Assembly (NCBI GenBank): GCA_947589115.1
Contig: CANPZP010000009.1
Span: 1 to 43,287, forward strand
Source of the DNA: Candidatus Gastranaerophilales bacterium
GTDB taxonomy: Bacteria; Cyanobacteriota; Vampirovibrionia; Gastranaerophilales; Gastranaerophilaceae
Direction: 5' to 3'
DNA: 43,287 bases
Of the stretch, positions 26,273-35,176 are shown in pieces; positions within the stretch are counted from its first letter, which is position 1, and each line of letters starts with the position of its first letter. The translations under genes and the position numbers were made by a program. Below the pieces are notes generated by a model. The model was given only the letters and a program-made list of their open reading frames with translations, had not been told where the DNA came from and did not search any database.

Positions 26273-27769
26273 CTATTTGTTTTTCATGGTAGGGAACGCA
26301 ATTACGTCACGAATAGTGGCAGATGCGGTAAGGAGCATAACCAATCTATCAATACCCATACCCATACCGCCAGTAGGAGGCATACCGAATTCAAGTGCGT
26401 TAATGAAATCTTCGTCTATATCACATGCCTCTTCATCCCCCTGAGCTTTTTGCAGCGCTTGTGCTTCAAAACGTTCTCTTTGGTCTATAGGGTCGGTTAA
26501 TTCGGAAAATGCATTTGCCAATTCCCAGCCGTTTACTTTTGATTCAAACCTTTCGGTTAAGCGGGGATTATTTCTGTGAACTTTTGCTAAGGGAGAAATT
26601 TCTCTGGGATAATCCATGATATGAACGGGTTGAATAATATACGGCTCTACTTTATCTTCAAATACAGCCTCAACGATTTTACCCCAATTCATATTTTCAT
26701 CAAGTTCAACACCTAACTTTTGTGCCGCTTGCTCAGCCTCTTTAGATGTTGTAAATTCATTAAAATCAACTCCCGTTGCTTCTTGTATTGAGCCTATCAT
26801 TGTTTTTCTGTCCCACGGCGGAGTTAAATCTATTTCATTTTCTCCATATTTAATTTTTGTTGTCCCCAATACTTCTTTAGCAACAAAAGCAACCATATTT
26901 TCCGTTAATTCCATCATATCATTATAATCGGCATATGCTTGATATAACTCTATTGTTGTAAATTCGGGGTTATGCAGCGAGTCTATACCTTCATTTCTGA
27001 AACAACGGTTAATTTCAAAGATTTTTTCGGATAAACCGCCCACCATTAATCTTTTTAAATGAAGCTCAGGTGCTATTCTCATATACATGGGGATATCAAG
27101 TGCATTATGATGTGTTTCAAACGGTCTTGCATTAGCTCCGCCTGCCTGAGAATGAAGCATGGGTGTTTCCACCTCTAAAAAACCTCTTGATGTTAAATAT
27201 TCTCTTATTTTTTGTATTATTAATCCTCTTTTTCTGAATGTTTCTTTTACTTCAGGATTCATTATCATATCTACATATCTTTGACGATATCTTGTTTCTA
27301 CATCGGTTAATCCGTGAAATTTTTCGGGTAAAGGTTTTAATGATTTTGTTAATATTTCAAAATCTATAGCTTTTATACTTAATTCACCTCTCGGAGTTCT
27401 TCTTATATCTCCTGTAAATCCCATTATATCGCCTATATCAACGAGTTTTAATAATTTTAGTTTTTCTGAATCTATATTTTGTTTATGTGAAAATATTTGT
27501 ATTTTTCCCGTATCATCCATTAAATCAATAAACATGCCTGAATTTCTTATAGCCATTACTCTTCCGGCAACACTGTAACGGTCCTGGGTTTCTTCTTGGG
27601 CAGGTAAATCTTTATATTTTCTCTGTAATTCCTCTGCAGATGCCGTTTTTTCATATTTATAAGGATATGGATTTATCCCCTTTTCTCTTAAATCATTCGC
27701 TTTTTGTATTCTGCCTTGTCTTATTACATCTATTGAAGATGTCTGCACTTTTATATCAGATTCTTGCAT
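26273..27769 (-). CDS. lysS: Lysyl-tRNA synthetase, class II
   Basis: Charges tRNA(Lys). The 498-residue protein has an N-terminal OB-fold anticodon-binding domain (about 55-165, YSVAGRVMAIRNSGMFIDL), then the class II core. Motif 1 lies near RRGLIIQKIREYL, motif 2 is FEINRCFRNEGIDSLHNPEF, and motif 3 is GGMGMGIDRLVMLLT near the C terminus. Lengths and order match bacterial LysS. GGAGG lies 6-7 nt before the ATG. The first 20 residues are an unstructured extension. It is divergent from the GT2 gene, with 66 bp between the start codons. Confidence 0.97.
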   Translation of the reverse strand: MQESDIKVQTSSIDVIRQGRIQKANDLREKGINPYPYKYEKTASAEELQRKYKDLPAQEETQDRYSVAGRVMAIRNSGMFIDLMDDTGKIQIFSHKQNIDSEKLKLLKLVDIGDIMGFTGDIRRTPRGELSIKAIDFEILTKSLKPLPEKFHGLTDVETRYRQRYVDMIMNPEVKETFRKRGLIIQKIREYLTSRGFLEVETPMLHSQAGGANARPFETHHNALDIPMYMRIAPELHLKRLMVGGLSEKIFEINRCFRNEGIDSLHNPEFTTIELYQAYADYNDMMELTENMVAFVAKEVLGTTKIKYGENEIDLTPPWDRKTMIGSIQEATGVDFNEFTTSKEAEQAAQKLGVELDENMNWGKIVEAVFEDKVEPYIIQPVHIMDYPREISPLAKVHRNNPRLTERFESKVNGWELANAFSELTDPIDQRERFEAQALQKAQGDEEACDIDEDFINALEFGMPPTGGMGMGIDRLVMLLTASATIRDVIAFPTMKNK

Positions 27770-27835
27770 TTTACCTCCATATTCTTTATATTGATTCTAT
27801 CACTAAAATTATTTTTTTTATATTAAAATCATATT

Positions 27836-28528
27836 ATGGAAAAAGTAAGTATAATTATACCCGTATACAATGAAAAAGATACAATCAGCCTTATCATAGA
27901 TAAGGTTGAAAAAGCAGATTTTGCCGGTCTTGAAAAAGAAATTATTATAATTGATGATTCATCAACCGATTCTACAACCGATATTTTAAAAGCAATGCAA
28001 GGGAAATATAAAATATTTTTTCATGAAAAAAACCAAGGTAAAGGTGCCGCAATAAGAACAGGTATCTGCGCTTGCGAAGGTGATTATATTGTTATACAGG
28101 ATGCGGATTTAGAGTATTCTCCCGAAGATTATAACTTATTGCTTCCCTTATTAATAAACGATGAAGCGGATGTTGTTTACGGTTCCAGATTTTTAAATCC
28201 CGATAACCATAAAAACTTTATGTCTAAAAACAGGTTAGCCAATAAATTTTTAACTTTATTAACTAATATACTGTTTTCAACATCTATTACAGACATGGAA
28301 ACATGCTATAAGGCTTTTAAAAGTTCTGTTTTAAAAGGAATAACCATAAAATCCGACAGATTTGATTTTGAACCGGAAATAACCGCAAAAGTAATAAGAA
28401 AAAAAGCGAGATTAAAAGAAAAAGCCATTTCTTACAACGGAAGAGGGCATGAAGAAGGTAAAAAAATTAATTGGAAAGACGGTATTAAAGCTATATTTAC
28501 AATTATAAAATACAGGTTTTTTGATTAA
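27836..28528 (+). CDS. GT2 glycosyltransferase, polyprenyl-phosphate sugar synthase type
   Basis: A 230-residue soluble enzyme of the DPM1-like subgroup, which loads a sugar from a nucleotide donor onto polyprenyl phosphate. The opening IIIPVYNEKDTI, the DDSSTDST segment and the metal-binding QDADLEYSP (DXD-type) are intact. NQGKGAAIRTG is the usual donor-binding loop, and a later MSKNRLANKFLT follows. It lacks the C-terminal membrane helices of GtrB-type enzymes. No Shine-Dalgarno is seen; TAAAAT ends 6 nt before the ATG. The stop is one base from the convergent trxB stop. Sugar identity is not readable. It could feed a GT-C enzyme such as that at 14768. Confidence 0.86.
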   Translation: MEKVSIIIPVYNEKDTISLIIDKVEKADFAGLEKEIIIIDDSSTDSTTDILKAMQGKYKIFFHEKNQGKGAAIRTGICACEGDYIVIQDADLEYSPEDYNLLLPLLINDEADVVYGSRFLNPDNHKNFMSKNRLANKFLTLLTNILFSTSITDMETCYKAFKSSVLKGITIKSDRFDFEPEITAKVIRKKARLKEKAISYNGRGHEEGKKINWKDGIKAIFTIIKYRFFD

Positions 28529-28529
28529 T

Positions 28530-29486
28530 TTACGATTCTGCCGTAACGGATAATAATTTATTTTCCAAATATTTAACGGCACTGTTTGCGGCAATTGCTC
28601 CGTCAGAAGCTGCTGTTACAACCTGTCTTAAAGGAGTATTCCTTACATCACCTGCCGCATATACTCCTTCTATTGAAGTTTGCATGTTGATATCAGTTTC
28701 AATAAATCCGTCATTAGTTTGTTTTAATTGTCCGTTAAAATAGCAGGTATTTGCACTCAGCCCTATATAAGGAAATACACCGTCCACATCCAGTTCTTTA
28801 ACGGAATCTGTTTTTAAATCCTTTAATAACAACTTTTCAACCGTATTTGAACCTTTAATTTCAACGGGAATTGCACAAAGAATAAATTCCAATTTTTCAT
28901 TTTGAGAAGCACGCTGACAAACAAGCCTGTCAGCTCTTAAACCTTCACGTCTGTGAATAATGTATACTTTTTTAGCAAATTTAGTTAAATAAAGAGCTTC
29001 TTCAAGCGCCGAATTTCCTCCTCCTATTACCGCAACCGTTTTATCTTTATAAAATGCACCGTCACAAACTGCGCAATAGCTGACGCCTCGCCCTTTAAAC
29101 TCCTCTTCTCCTTTTATATTTAATTTTTTTGCCTGTGCTCCGGTTGATATTATCACTGTTTTTGATTTAAATATTTTATCTTTTGTTTCTATTTCTTTTA
29201 ATTCGGAATTTAAATTTATTTTTTCTATTTCAACCATAGGAAATTTTTGGACGCCGAATTTATCGGCATGCCGTTCAAATTTTTCCATCAATTCAAAACC
29301 TTCTATCTGTGAAAATCCGGGATAATTTTCTATTTCAAAGTAATTGGAAGGCTGACCGCCAAACATATTTATATCAAGTATTGCAGTTTTGATATTACCT
29401 CTTGCAGCATAAATTCCGGCACTAAATCCCGCCGGGCCGGAACCAAGTATTACACAATCAAATATTAATTCTTCCTTATTATTCAT
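28530..29486 (-). CDS. trxB: Thioredoxin reductase (FAD/NADPH)
   Basis: Flavoenzyme that passes electrons from NADPH to thioredoxin. The 318 residues show the FAD site GSGPAGFSAGIYAARG (15-30), the redox CAVC (Cys138, Cys141), the NADPH-binding GGGNSALEEA (155-164) with HRREGLRAD, and the C-terminal FAD motif GVYAAGDVRNTPLRQ. Length and order are those of the low-molecular-weight bacterial TrxB. GAGGG precedes the ATG. It follows, by 20 nt, a gene for a secreted protein of unknown function on the same strand, so the two may be cotranscribed. Ferredoxin-dependent relatives lack the HRRE arginines, which are present here, so NADPH use is likely. Confidence 0.95.
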   Translation of the reverse strand: MNNKEELIFDCVILGSGPAGFSAGIYAARGNIKTAILDINMFGGQPSNYFEIENYPGFSQIEGFELMEKFERHADKFGVQKFPMVEIEKINLNSELKEIETKDKIFKSKTVIISTGAQAKKLNIKGEEEFKGRGVSYCAVCDGAFYKDKTVAVIGGGNSALEEALYLTKFAKKVYIIHRREGLRADRLVCQRASQNEKLEFILCAIPVEIKGSNTVEKLLLKDLKTDSVKELDVDGVFPYIGLSANTCYFNGQLKQTNDGFIETDINMQTSIEGVYAAGDVRNTPLRQVVTAASDGAIAANSAVKYLENKLLSVTAES

Positions 29487-29506
29487 TTTCCCTCACCCTT
29501 TTCCGA

Positions 29507-30004
29507 TTATAATCCCAAAATTCCCGAAATCGGCGCTCCTGAAATTTTAGTTCCTCTTACTTGAAATTCGACGTAATCTTCTTTAATAAGTTTCCCGTTT
29601 TGATACGTTTTTATACTTATTCTGTCTACTCCCGTAAAATTATCACCTTGTATAGTTAAAATAGGTGTTTCTAATGATTCTTCATCCGGATAATTTGTTC
29701 TTTTCTCAAATTTTACCGTTTTTCCCTTTACATCATTTACCGTTATATCCGCTCTTGCTCCGGATAACGGATTCATTAATGTTATTACGTCTTTATTTCT
29801 TGTCAGAGTCCAAATATCTACACTTGTTGAATCAAACAAGTCTTTATTTGTTGTTTTTGTACATACTGACACAACTTTCCAATCTCCGTAAAATTCCTTC
29901 GGAACTTTATCGGTCATCTCAATTGCACCGGTTATCATTTCCGCTTGACAGGGCATTATTGCCGTAAAAATTAATATTATAAAATTTAATATTATCTTCT
30001 TCAT
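29507..30004 (-). CDS. Secreted protein of unknown function
   Basis: 165 residues with a clear signal peptide (about 1-21, MKKIILNFIILIFTAIMPCQA, cleavage after CQA). The mature part is rich in beta strands (YGDWKVVSVCTKTTNK, SVDIWTLTRNKDVITLMNP, VKFEKRTNYPDEESL) and has one Cys. The strand pattern suggests a lipocalin-like or immunoglobulin-like barrel in the periplasm, but I recognise no family motif. No Shine-Dalgarno precedes the ATG; the 5' region is nearly all A and T. It is upstream of trxB by 20 nt, possibly in one operon. No function is assigned. Confidence 0.68.
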   Translation of the reverse strand: MKKIILNFIILIFTAIMPCQAEMITGAIEMTDKVPKEFYGDWKVVSVCTKTTNKDLFDSTSVDIWTLTRNKDVITLMNPLSGARADITVNDVKGKTVKFEKRTNYPDEESLETPILTIQGDNFTGVDRISIKTYQNGKLIKEDYVEFQVRGTKISGAPISGILGL

Positions 30005-30171
30005 ATTATTTATTTAATTATTTTTTTTGATAAATCAAATCCCCTGTTTTAAAAATTTTACTATTATTTTTTAATTATGATAAATGCTAATTTAAATTTG
30101 ACTTTATTCGATAACTTGAGTGATAAGACCTGTATAAGATGAGTTAAACCAAAATTCAAAACAGCTTTTAT

Positions 30172-31065
30172 TCAGCAGTTATCACACTTATCCAACAAAT
30201 ATTTTTTTATATCAATATTTAATTTTTTAAAATTTTCAACTAATTTTTCATTTGAAGAAATTTTATAATCTTTATCGGAAGAAATAATTATAACATTGGT
30301 TATATCTGTTACTCTTTCATCTATATTATAAAAAGACTTGTAATAAATTTTGTCCGAATAATTTCCCTTAAAAACGGTATTATTATTAAAATATTTTTTA
30401 TAAATCGGGAAATATTTTTTGAAAAATATATTTTTCTTATTTGAAAAATCAGGACTTGCGCACATATTAGAAACAAAAATACCCGATTTTTTTAATGCCG
30501 ATTTAATAAGATTAAAATATTCGGATTGCAAAAATCTTAAATCAATTCCTACATTATTTGCCACATCCGTAACTATTAAATCATATTTTGTTTTATTTGA
30601 GCGTAAATACGTTATACCGTCCTGAAGAATAAATTTAAATTTTTCTGACGGAATAAAATTAAAATATTCGGAAGCTATAAACGGCATATTAATTTCAATA
30701 TCAACAACATCAATATTTTTTAAATCGGGATAAAGAATTTCAAAGTCATTGACAAGTTTACCCGTACCGAGTCCTATTAATAATATTTTCTTAATTTTTT
30801 GATTCATTAAATAAGGAATCAAAAAATAATTTATATACGGAAGATTCCCCTTATAATAATCGGTATTAATAAAACCTGCCTGATATGTATTATTAAAATG
30901 GACAAATCTTCCTGCTTCATTTTCCGCAACAGTAATATAATGAAAATCAGATTCAAGCTCAAATAAAATTTTATCCTTAAACTTTTTATTGTTCATTTTC
31001 GCTAAAAGTGAAGGATTGGGTTTTTTTATTGCTAATTTTTCAGGGATTAAAATTTTTTTATTCAT
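30172..31065 (-). CDS. Spermidine-synthase-like methyltransferase-fold protein
   Basis: 297 residues related to polyamine aminopropyltransferases. A small N-terminal beta domain (about 35-75) is followed by the Rossmann fold with GLGTGKL (98-104), acidic VDIE (121-124) that would hold the ribose, LQDG (147-150) and TDVANNVGIDLRF (166-178). In SpeE the corresponding parts are GGGDGG, EID, DG and a DSTDP loop. The YHE of the putrescine site is not seen, and the gate loop lacks TDP. It may therefore use another acceptor or only bind S-adenosyl-type cofactors. TATAAT ends 6 nt before the ATG, with no Shine-Dalgarno. It is divergent from the HD-GYP gene. Confidence 0.75.
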   Translation of the reverse strand: MNKKILIPEKLAIKKPNPSLLAKMNNKKFKDKILFELESDFHYITVAENEAGRFVHFNNTYQAGFINTDYYKGNLPYINYFLIPYLMNQKIKKILLIGLGTGKLVNDFEILYPDLKNIDVVDIEINMPFIASEYFNFIPSEKFKFILQDGITYLRSNKTKYDLIVTDVANNVGIDLRFLQSEYFNLIKSALKKSGIFVSNMCASPDFSNKKNIFFKKYFPIYKKYFNNNTVFKGNYSDKIYYKSFYNIDERVTDITNVIIISSDKDYKISSNEKLVENFKKLNIDIKKYLLDKCDNC

Positions 31066-31132
31066 AAATTAATTATATAATAACTAAAAATATTGTATAA
31101 TATAATAAAATCCGTGCTGAAAAAGGACTAAT

Positions 31133-33034
31133 ATGCCTGTAAAAAATTTTAATAAATTAAAAAATAATTCTGTTGAACAAGCTGAAAATCTGCTTTCTGA
31201 AGCAATTAATTTTTATGGTAATAACAATTATAAACATGCAGTCAATAAATTATCACAAGCTCATAAAATATTTCTCGCACACAAAAATATTTCAAAAGTA
31301 TCAGTATGTTTATCCTTAACTGGATTAATAAAATACTTAAATAAATCTGAGGGTTATTATAAATCGCTCTTACTGCTTGAAGATTCCAAATTTTTGGCTG
31401 AAAGCTGCAAAGATAAAGTTGCAGCCGGGGTTAATAAATTTTCATTCGGTCAAATATTTTATATTGAAAATAAATACAACGAATGTATATATTATTTATC
31501 ATGCTGTCTGGATGCTTTAAATCAATACCCGCTCTTAAAAGTTAAATCTTTGGAATTATTAGCATTAACTTATATAAGAGTTCAAAATATAAAAATGGCA
31601 TTAACATATTTAGAACAGGCAATAGTACTGGCAAAAGAATATGAATTTAAACTAATATATGATGAATTAAAAGAAATATCAAAAAATTATATAAATTCAA
31701 ATTCCACACTACAACAAGCATTAATATACAGAGATAAAAATAAAAAAAATAAAGAGCAGGACACAACCTTATTACTTGCACTGTCCACAATAGCAAGAAC
31801 CGTTAATGCCGAAGCTAATATAGACAAACTTTTAATTACAATAGCGGAACAAACAAGATTAGTATTAAATGCGGACAGGTGCAGTGTATTCTTATATGAT
31901 AAAGCCAAAAATGAATTATGGTCAAAAGTAGCACTCGGTATGAAAAGCGAAGAAATCAGATTTTCTGCGGATAAAGGTTTTGCCGGATATGCCGTTAAAA
32001 CCGGTGAAACTTTAAGAATTAAAGACGTTTATAAAGATGAACGTTTCAATAAAGAAATTGATAAACATACCGGCTATAAAACATACAATCTTTTATGCAT
32101 GCCCATAAGGAACATAAAATTTGAAATAATAGGTGCATTTCAGGTTTTAAATAAGAAAAACGGTGATTTCACGGTTGATGACGAAAATATTTTATTGGCA
32201 ATAGGAACAAATGCAGGCATTGCTATAGAGAATAACTTATTATTCAATATTCAGCAAAGAATGCTCGAAGAGCAGAAAAAACTGTTTGAAGGACTTATTG
32301 ATACATTAGCAGCTTCAATAGATGCAAGAGATAAAATAACATTAGGTCATTCTAACCGTGTAAAATTATATTCAGAATTAATATGCGGTAAACTTGGATT
32401 AAATAAAGATATTACAAATATTATTTCAAAAGCCGCAATGCTTCATGATATAGGAAAAATCGGTATAAGGGACAGTGTACTCCAAAAAAAAGGCAAATTA
32501 ACCGAAGAAGAATATGAACATATCAAAGAGCATGTAAAAATAACCTATGATATATTATGTAAAACCAATATTAATGACTCGTTTTCCGAGATTACCGAAA
32601 TAGCATCATCACACCATGAAAGATATGACGGAAAAGGATATTTCAGACAATTAAAAGGAGAAGAAATTCCGTTAGGAGGAAGAATACTTGCAATAAGTGA
32701 TGTTTTTGATGCCATTACCTCAGTTCGTCACTATCGTGACAGAATGCCGATTGATTCTGCGCTTAAAATCATTTATGAAGGTAAAAATACTCATTTTGAC
32801 GGTAAAATTGTTGACTCCTTTTTTGAAATACCTTTAGATGTTATTACCGATATTCTTATTTCGGAATACAATCTTAAACTAAATGAAACCGACAGAAAAA
32901 TTCTCAATTCATGCAGTTTAAATGAATTTTATAATATGCTGGCAAAGAATAACAATACACCAAAAGAAAAAAAGATTATTAATATATTTAATTCATATTA
33001 TATAAGAGAAGTAAATAAAGAATATCAAGGATAA
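31133..33034 (+). CDS. TPR-GAF-HD-GYP signalling protein
   Basis: A 633-residue soluble protein. Residues about 10-200 are helical repeats of TPR type (YKHAVNKLSQAHKIF; MALTYLEQAIVLAKEY). A GAF domain follows (about 215-370, RCSVFLYDKAKNELWSKVA and a helix ending AIENNLLF). The HD-GYP domain spans about 390-570 with HDIGKIG (His438, Asp439) and HHERYDGKGYF (494-504), where the final Pro of GYP is Phe. The metal ligands appear kept, so phosphodiesterase activity is still likely. The C-terminal 60 residues are extra. AAAGGA precedes the ATG and TATAAT is at 31096-31101. A NarL-type regulator follows by 4 nt, so it is an operon. No receiver or kinase domain is present. Confidence 0.9.
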   Translation: MPVKNFNKLKNNSVEQAENLLSEAINFYGNNNYKHAVNKLSQAHKIFLAHKNISKVSVCLSLTGLIKYLNKSEGYYKSLLLLEDSKFLAESCKDKVAAGVNKFSFGQIFYIENKYNECIYYLSCCLDALNQYPLLKVKSLELLALTYIRVQNIKMALTYLEQAIVLAKEYEFKLIYDELKEISKNYINSNSTLQQALIYRDKNKKNKEQDTTLLLALSTIARTVNAEANIDKLLITIAEQTRLVLNADRCSVFLYDKAKNELWSKVALGMKSEEIRFSADKGFAGYAVKTGETLRIKDVYKDERFNKEIDKHTGYKTYNLLCMPIRNIKFEIIGAFQVLNKKNGDFTVDDENILLAIGTNAGIAIENNLLFNIQQRMLEEQKKLFEGLIDTLAASIDARDKITLGHSNRVKLYSELICGKLGLNKDITNIISKAAMLHDIGKIGIRDSVLQKKGKLTEEEYEHIKEHVKITYDILCKTNINDSFSEITEIASSHHERYDGKGYFRQLKGEEIPLGGRILAISDVFDAITSVRHYRDRMPIDSALKIIYEGKNTHFDGKIVDSFFEIPLDVITDILISEYNLKLNETDRKILNSCSLNEFYNMLAKNNNTPKEKKIINIFNSYYIREVNKEYQG

Positions 33035-33038
33035 ATGT

Positions 33039-33692
33039 ATGTATAAAATATTAATTGTAGAAGACCATGCATTAATAAGATTCGGATTAAGAACGGCTTT
33101 TGAAACTAAAGATTTTATTAGCGGGATATATGAAGCGGTATCGGGAGAAGATGCCGTCGAATTAGTTAAAAATAATGATATAGATGCCGTTATTATGGAT
33201 TTAGGACTTCCAAATATGGACGGAATTGATACAACAAAAAAAATAAAATCCTTGAATAAAAATATAAAAGTAATTATTCTTACCTCTCATAATAGTGAAG
33301 AAGAAGTAATAAACTCAATAAAAGCCGGAGCATGTGCATATTGTTCTAAAGACATTAATCCCGAAAAGTTAGCGGATATTTTATTATCCGTAATGGAGGG
33401 TGCAATTTGGTTTGATTCTAAAATATCACATGTTATTCTTAATGCGGTTTGCGAAAACAATGAACCAAAAAAATTCAATGCGGATGAATACTATAATTTA
33501 ACAGACCGGGAAAAAGAGGTATTATATTATATTTGTGAAGGATTAAATAACAACGAAATTTCAAAAATATTGGATGTTAGTGTTAATACAGTTAAAGTTC
33601 ATGTATCAAGTATAATCCAAAAACTTGAGGTGGAGGACAGAACTCAGGTTGTTGTTAAAGCATTAAAAAGTTTTAAAAAAATCAATACTTAA
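33039..33692 (+). CDS. NarL/FixJ-type response regulator
   Basis: A 217-residue transcription factor. The receiver domain (1-120) has the acidic pair Glu8/Asp9, Asp54 as phospho-acceptor in VIMDLGLPNMDG, and the switch segment ILTSHNSEEEV, with the Lys at about 104 in YCSKDI. The C-terminal LuxR-type HTH (about 150-212) has LTDREKEVLYYICEGLNNNEI and VNTVKVHVSSIIQKLEV. The gene is 4 nt behind the HD-GYP gene, with AGGA at the junction. No histidine kinase is next to it, so phosphorylation must come from elsewhere. Its stop overlaps the convergent LOG gene by 11 bases. Confidence 0.93.
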   Translation: MYKILIVEDHALIRFGLRTAFETKDFISGIYEAVSGEDAVELVKNNDIDAVIMDLGLPNMDGIDTTKKIKSLNKNIKVIILTSHNSEEEVINSIKAGACAYCSKDINPEKLADILLSVMEGAIWFDSKISHVILNAVCENNEPKKFNADEYYNLTDREKEVLYYICEGLNNNEISKILDVSVNTVKVHVSSIIQKLEVEDRTQVVVKALKSFKKINT

Positions 33693-34257
33693 AAACAAAT
33701 TCTTTGGGTGTATAGTTTTTTATATATTCAAACATTGCATCAATACTTTCTGCAATATAATAAAGAGATTTTGTTTCTTCTTTGGCAAATTTATATTCAT
33801 AAACGGTTTTAAACATTGAAAAAAGGTTATTATAATATCCGTCAAAATTAAGGAAAATTATAGGCTTATCGTGATAACCCAATTGTTTTGCAACAATAAT
33901 TTCAAAAATTTCTTCAAAAGTACCGAATCCGCCGGGAGCAGCAACAAATACATCGGCATATTTTTCCATTGTTGCTTTTCTTTCACGCATATCTTTTGTA
34001 ATAATAACTTTAGCTAATTTATGGTTTTCAAGACCGAAAGAAGCAATTCTTTCGGGAATAACACCCGTAACTTCAGCGCCGTTTTGAAGTGCGTTATCCG
34101 CTATTACCCCCATCATACCTACGGTTGTTCCGCCGTACACCATATTATAATTATTTATTCCTATATTCTTTCCTAACTCTTGCGCAAATTTATAGAACTT
34201 CTCCGGCAGATAATTACTTGATGATGTATATACACATATTGTTTTCTTCTTTTCCAT
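33682..34257 (-). CDS. LOG-family protein (cytokinin riboside 5'-monophosphate phosphoribohydrolase-like)
   Basis: 191 residues of the Rossmann-like LOG family, which removes ribose 5-phosphate from nucleotides and is often mislabelled as lysine decarboxylase. The signature PGGFGTFEEIFE is complete, as is the earlier YGGTTVGMMG nucleotide-binding loop and VITKDMRERKATM. The start is taken at ATG 34257, because GAGG lies 6 nt upstream; a TTG 4 codons earlier would place that GAGG inside the gene. The murI terminator lies just upstream, so it is transcribed separately from murI. Its physiological substrate in this organism is unknown; housecleaning of nucleotides is a common proposal for such proteins. 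Confidence 0.9.
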   Translation of the reverse strand: MEKKKTICVYTSSSNYLPEKFYKFAQELGKNIGINNYNMVYGGTTVGMMGVIADNALQNGAEVTGVIPERIASFGLENHKLAKVIITKDMRERKATMEKYADVFVAAPGGFGTFEEIFEIIVAKQLGYHDKPIIFLNFDGYYNNLFSMFKTVYEYKFAKEETKSLYYIAESIDAMFEYIKNYTPKEFVFKY

Positions 34258-34272
34258 CTTTATCCTCAATAT

Positions 34273-34317
34273 AAAAAAAGCACATGAAGGAATTTTTTTA
34301 ATTTACCCCTTCATGTG
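34273..34317 (-). terminator. Intrinsic terminator of murI
   Basis: CACATGAAGG (34281-34290) and CCTTCATGTG (34308-34317) form a 10-bp perfect stem; on the minus strand seven Ts follow (34279-34273). It lies about 45 nt after the murI stop. Confidence 0.85.
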
Positions 34318-34361
34318 AACAATCACAATCTTTTAATATTATAAAGAATAAATAATATGTG

Positions 34362-35171
34362 TCAAACTTTTTTAGTGCATACCAAATCTAATTGATTTAT
34401 TTCTTCGGCATATTGAACATCATAAAATAATTTAGATGTTTTAATAAAATGTTGGGGATTAGAACTTACATAAAATATGGGTTCGTGATTTTTTTCTTCC
34501 GCTAATAATTCATTATTTAATAAATCTGAATATATTTCTTTTGCAAAGATTTTTGCAGGATCTATAAACATTTCGGAATCCGTAAATTTACTCAAAATAC
34601 TCATCAAATAAGGATAATGCGTACAGCCTAAAATAATCTTATCAGGTTTATACTCAAGCATTTTATCCAAATGATATTTAACGTCAGATATGCTTTCTTG
34701 TGTATTTTGAAGTTGATTTTCAGCAATACTTACCCAATTGGGACATGCTATTTCAAAAACTTCAGTATTTTGTGAATATTTTTTTATTTGATTTCTGTAT
34801 GCATGTGAATTTACCGTGCCGTTTGTAGCAAAAACACCTATCCTTTTATAATTTTGAAGTGCTATTTGTTTTGAAACATTTTGTACGGTTGGATATATTT
34901 TAAATTTATACCGTGATTTTAAAAAATCATAAGTTAAAGCGGAGGTTGTATTACAAGCCATTACCACAGCTTTAACATTTTTGGACTCAAAAAAATTAAA
35001 AATATTTTTTGTTATTTCAATTAGTTCTTCACCTGATTTATTCCCGTAAGGAAGATTAAGGGTATCGGCAAAATATAAATAATTTTCATTAGGCAGAAGT
35101 TTTATAAGCTGCGAAAAAACACTTAAACCTCCGACACCTGAATCAAATACCCCTATAGGTGAATTATCCAT
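34362..35171 (-). CDS. murI: Glutamate racemase
   Basis: Makes D-glutamate for peptidoglycan. The 269 residues carry the GVFDSGVGGLSVF opening (7-19), the first catalytic Cys73 in ACNTTSA, the second catalytic Cys183 in GCTHYPYL with His185, and YFADTLNLPYG. Both acid-base cysteines are present, so it is a functional racemase. GGAG lies about 11 nt before the ATG and within the last codons of the upstream amidase, whose stop is 5 nt away. The two therefore form a cell-wall operon, amidase then racemase, ended by the terminator at 34273-34317. Confidence 0.96.
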   Translation of the reverse strand: MDNSPIGVFDSGVGGLSVFSQLIKLLPNENYLYFADTLNLPYGNKSGEELIEITKNIFNFFESKNVKAVVMACNTTSALTYDFLKSRYKFKIYPTVQNVSKQIALQNYKRIGVFATNGTVNSHAYRNQIKKYSQNTEVFEIACPNWVSIAENQLQNTQESISDVKYHLDKMLEYKPDKIILGCTHYPYLMSILSKFTDSEMFIDPAKIFAKEIYSDLLNNELLAEEKNHEPIFYVSSNPQHFIKTSKLFYDVQYAEEINQLDLVCTKKV

Positions 35172-35176
35172 TTCTA

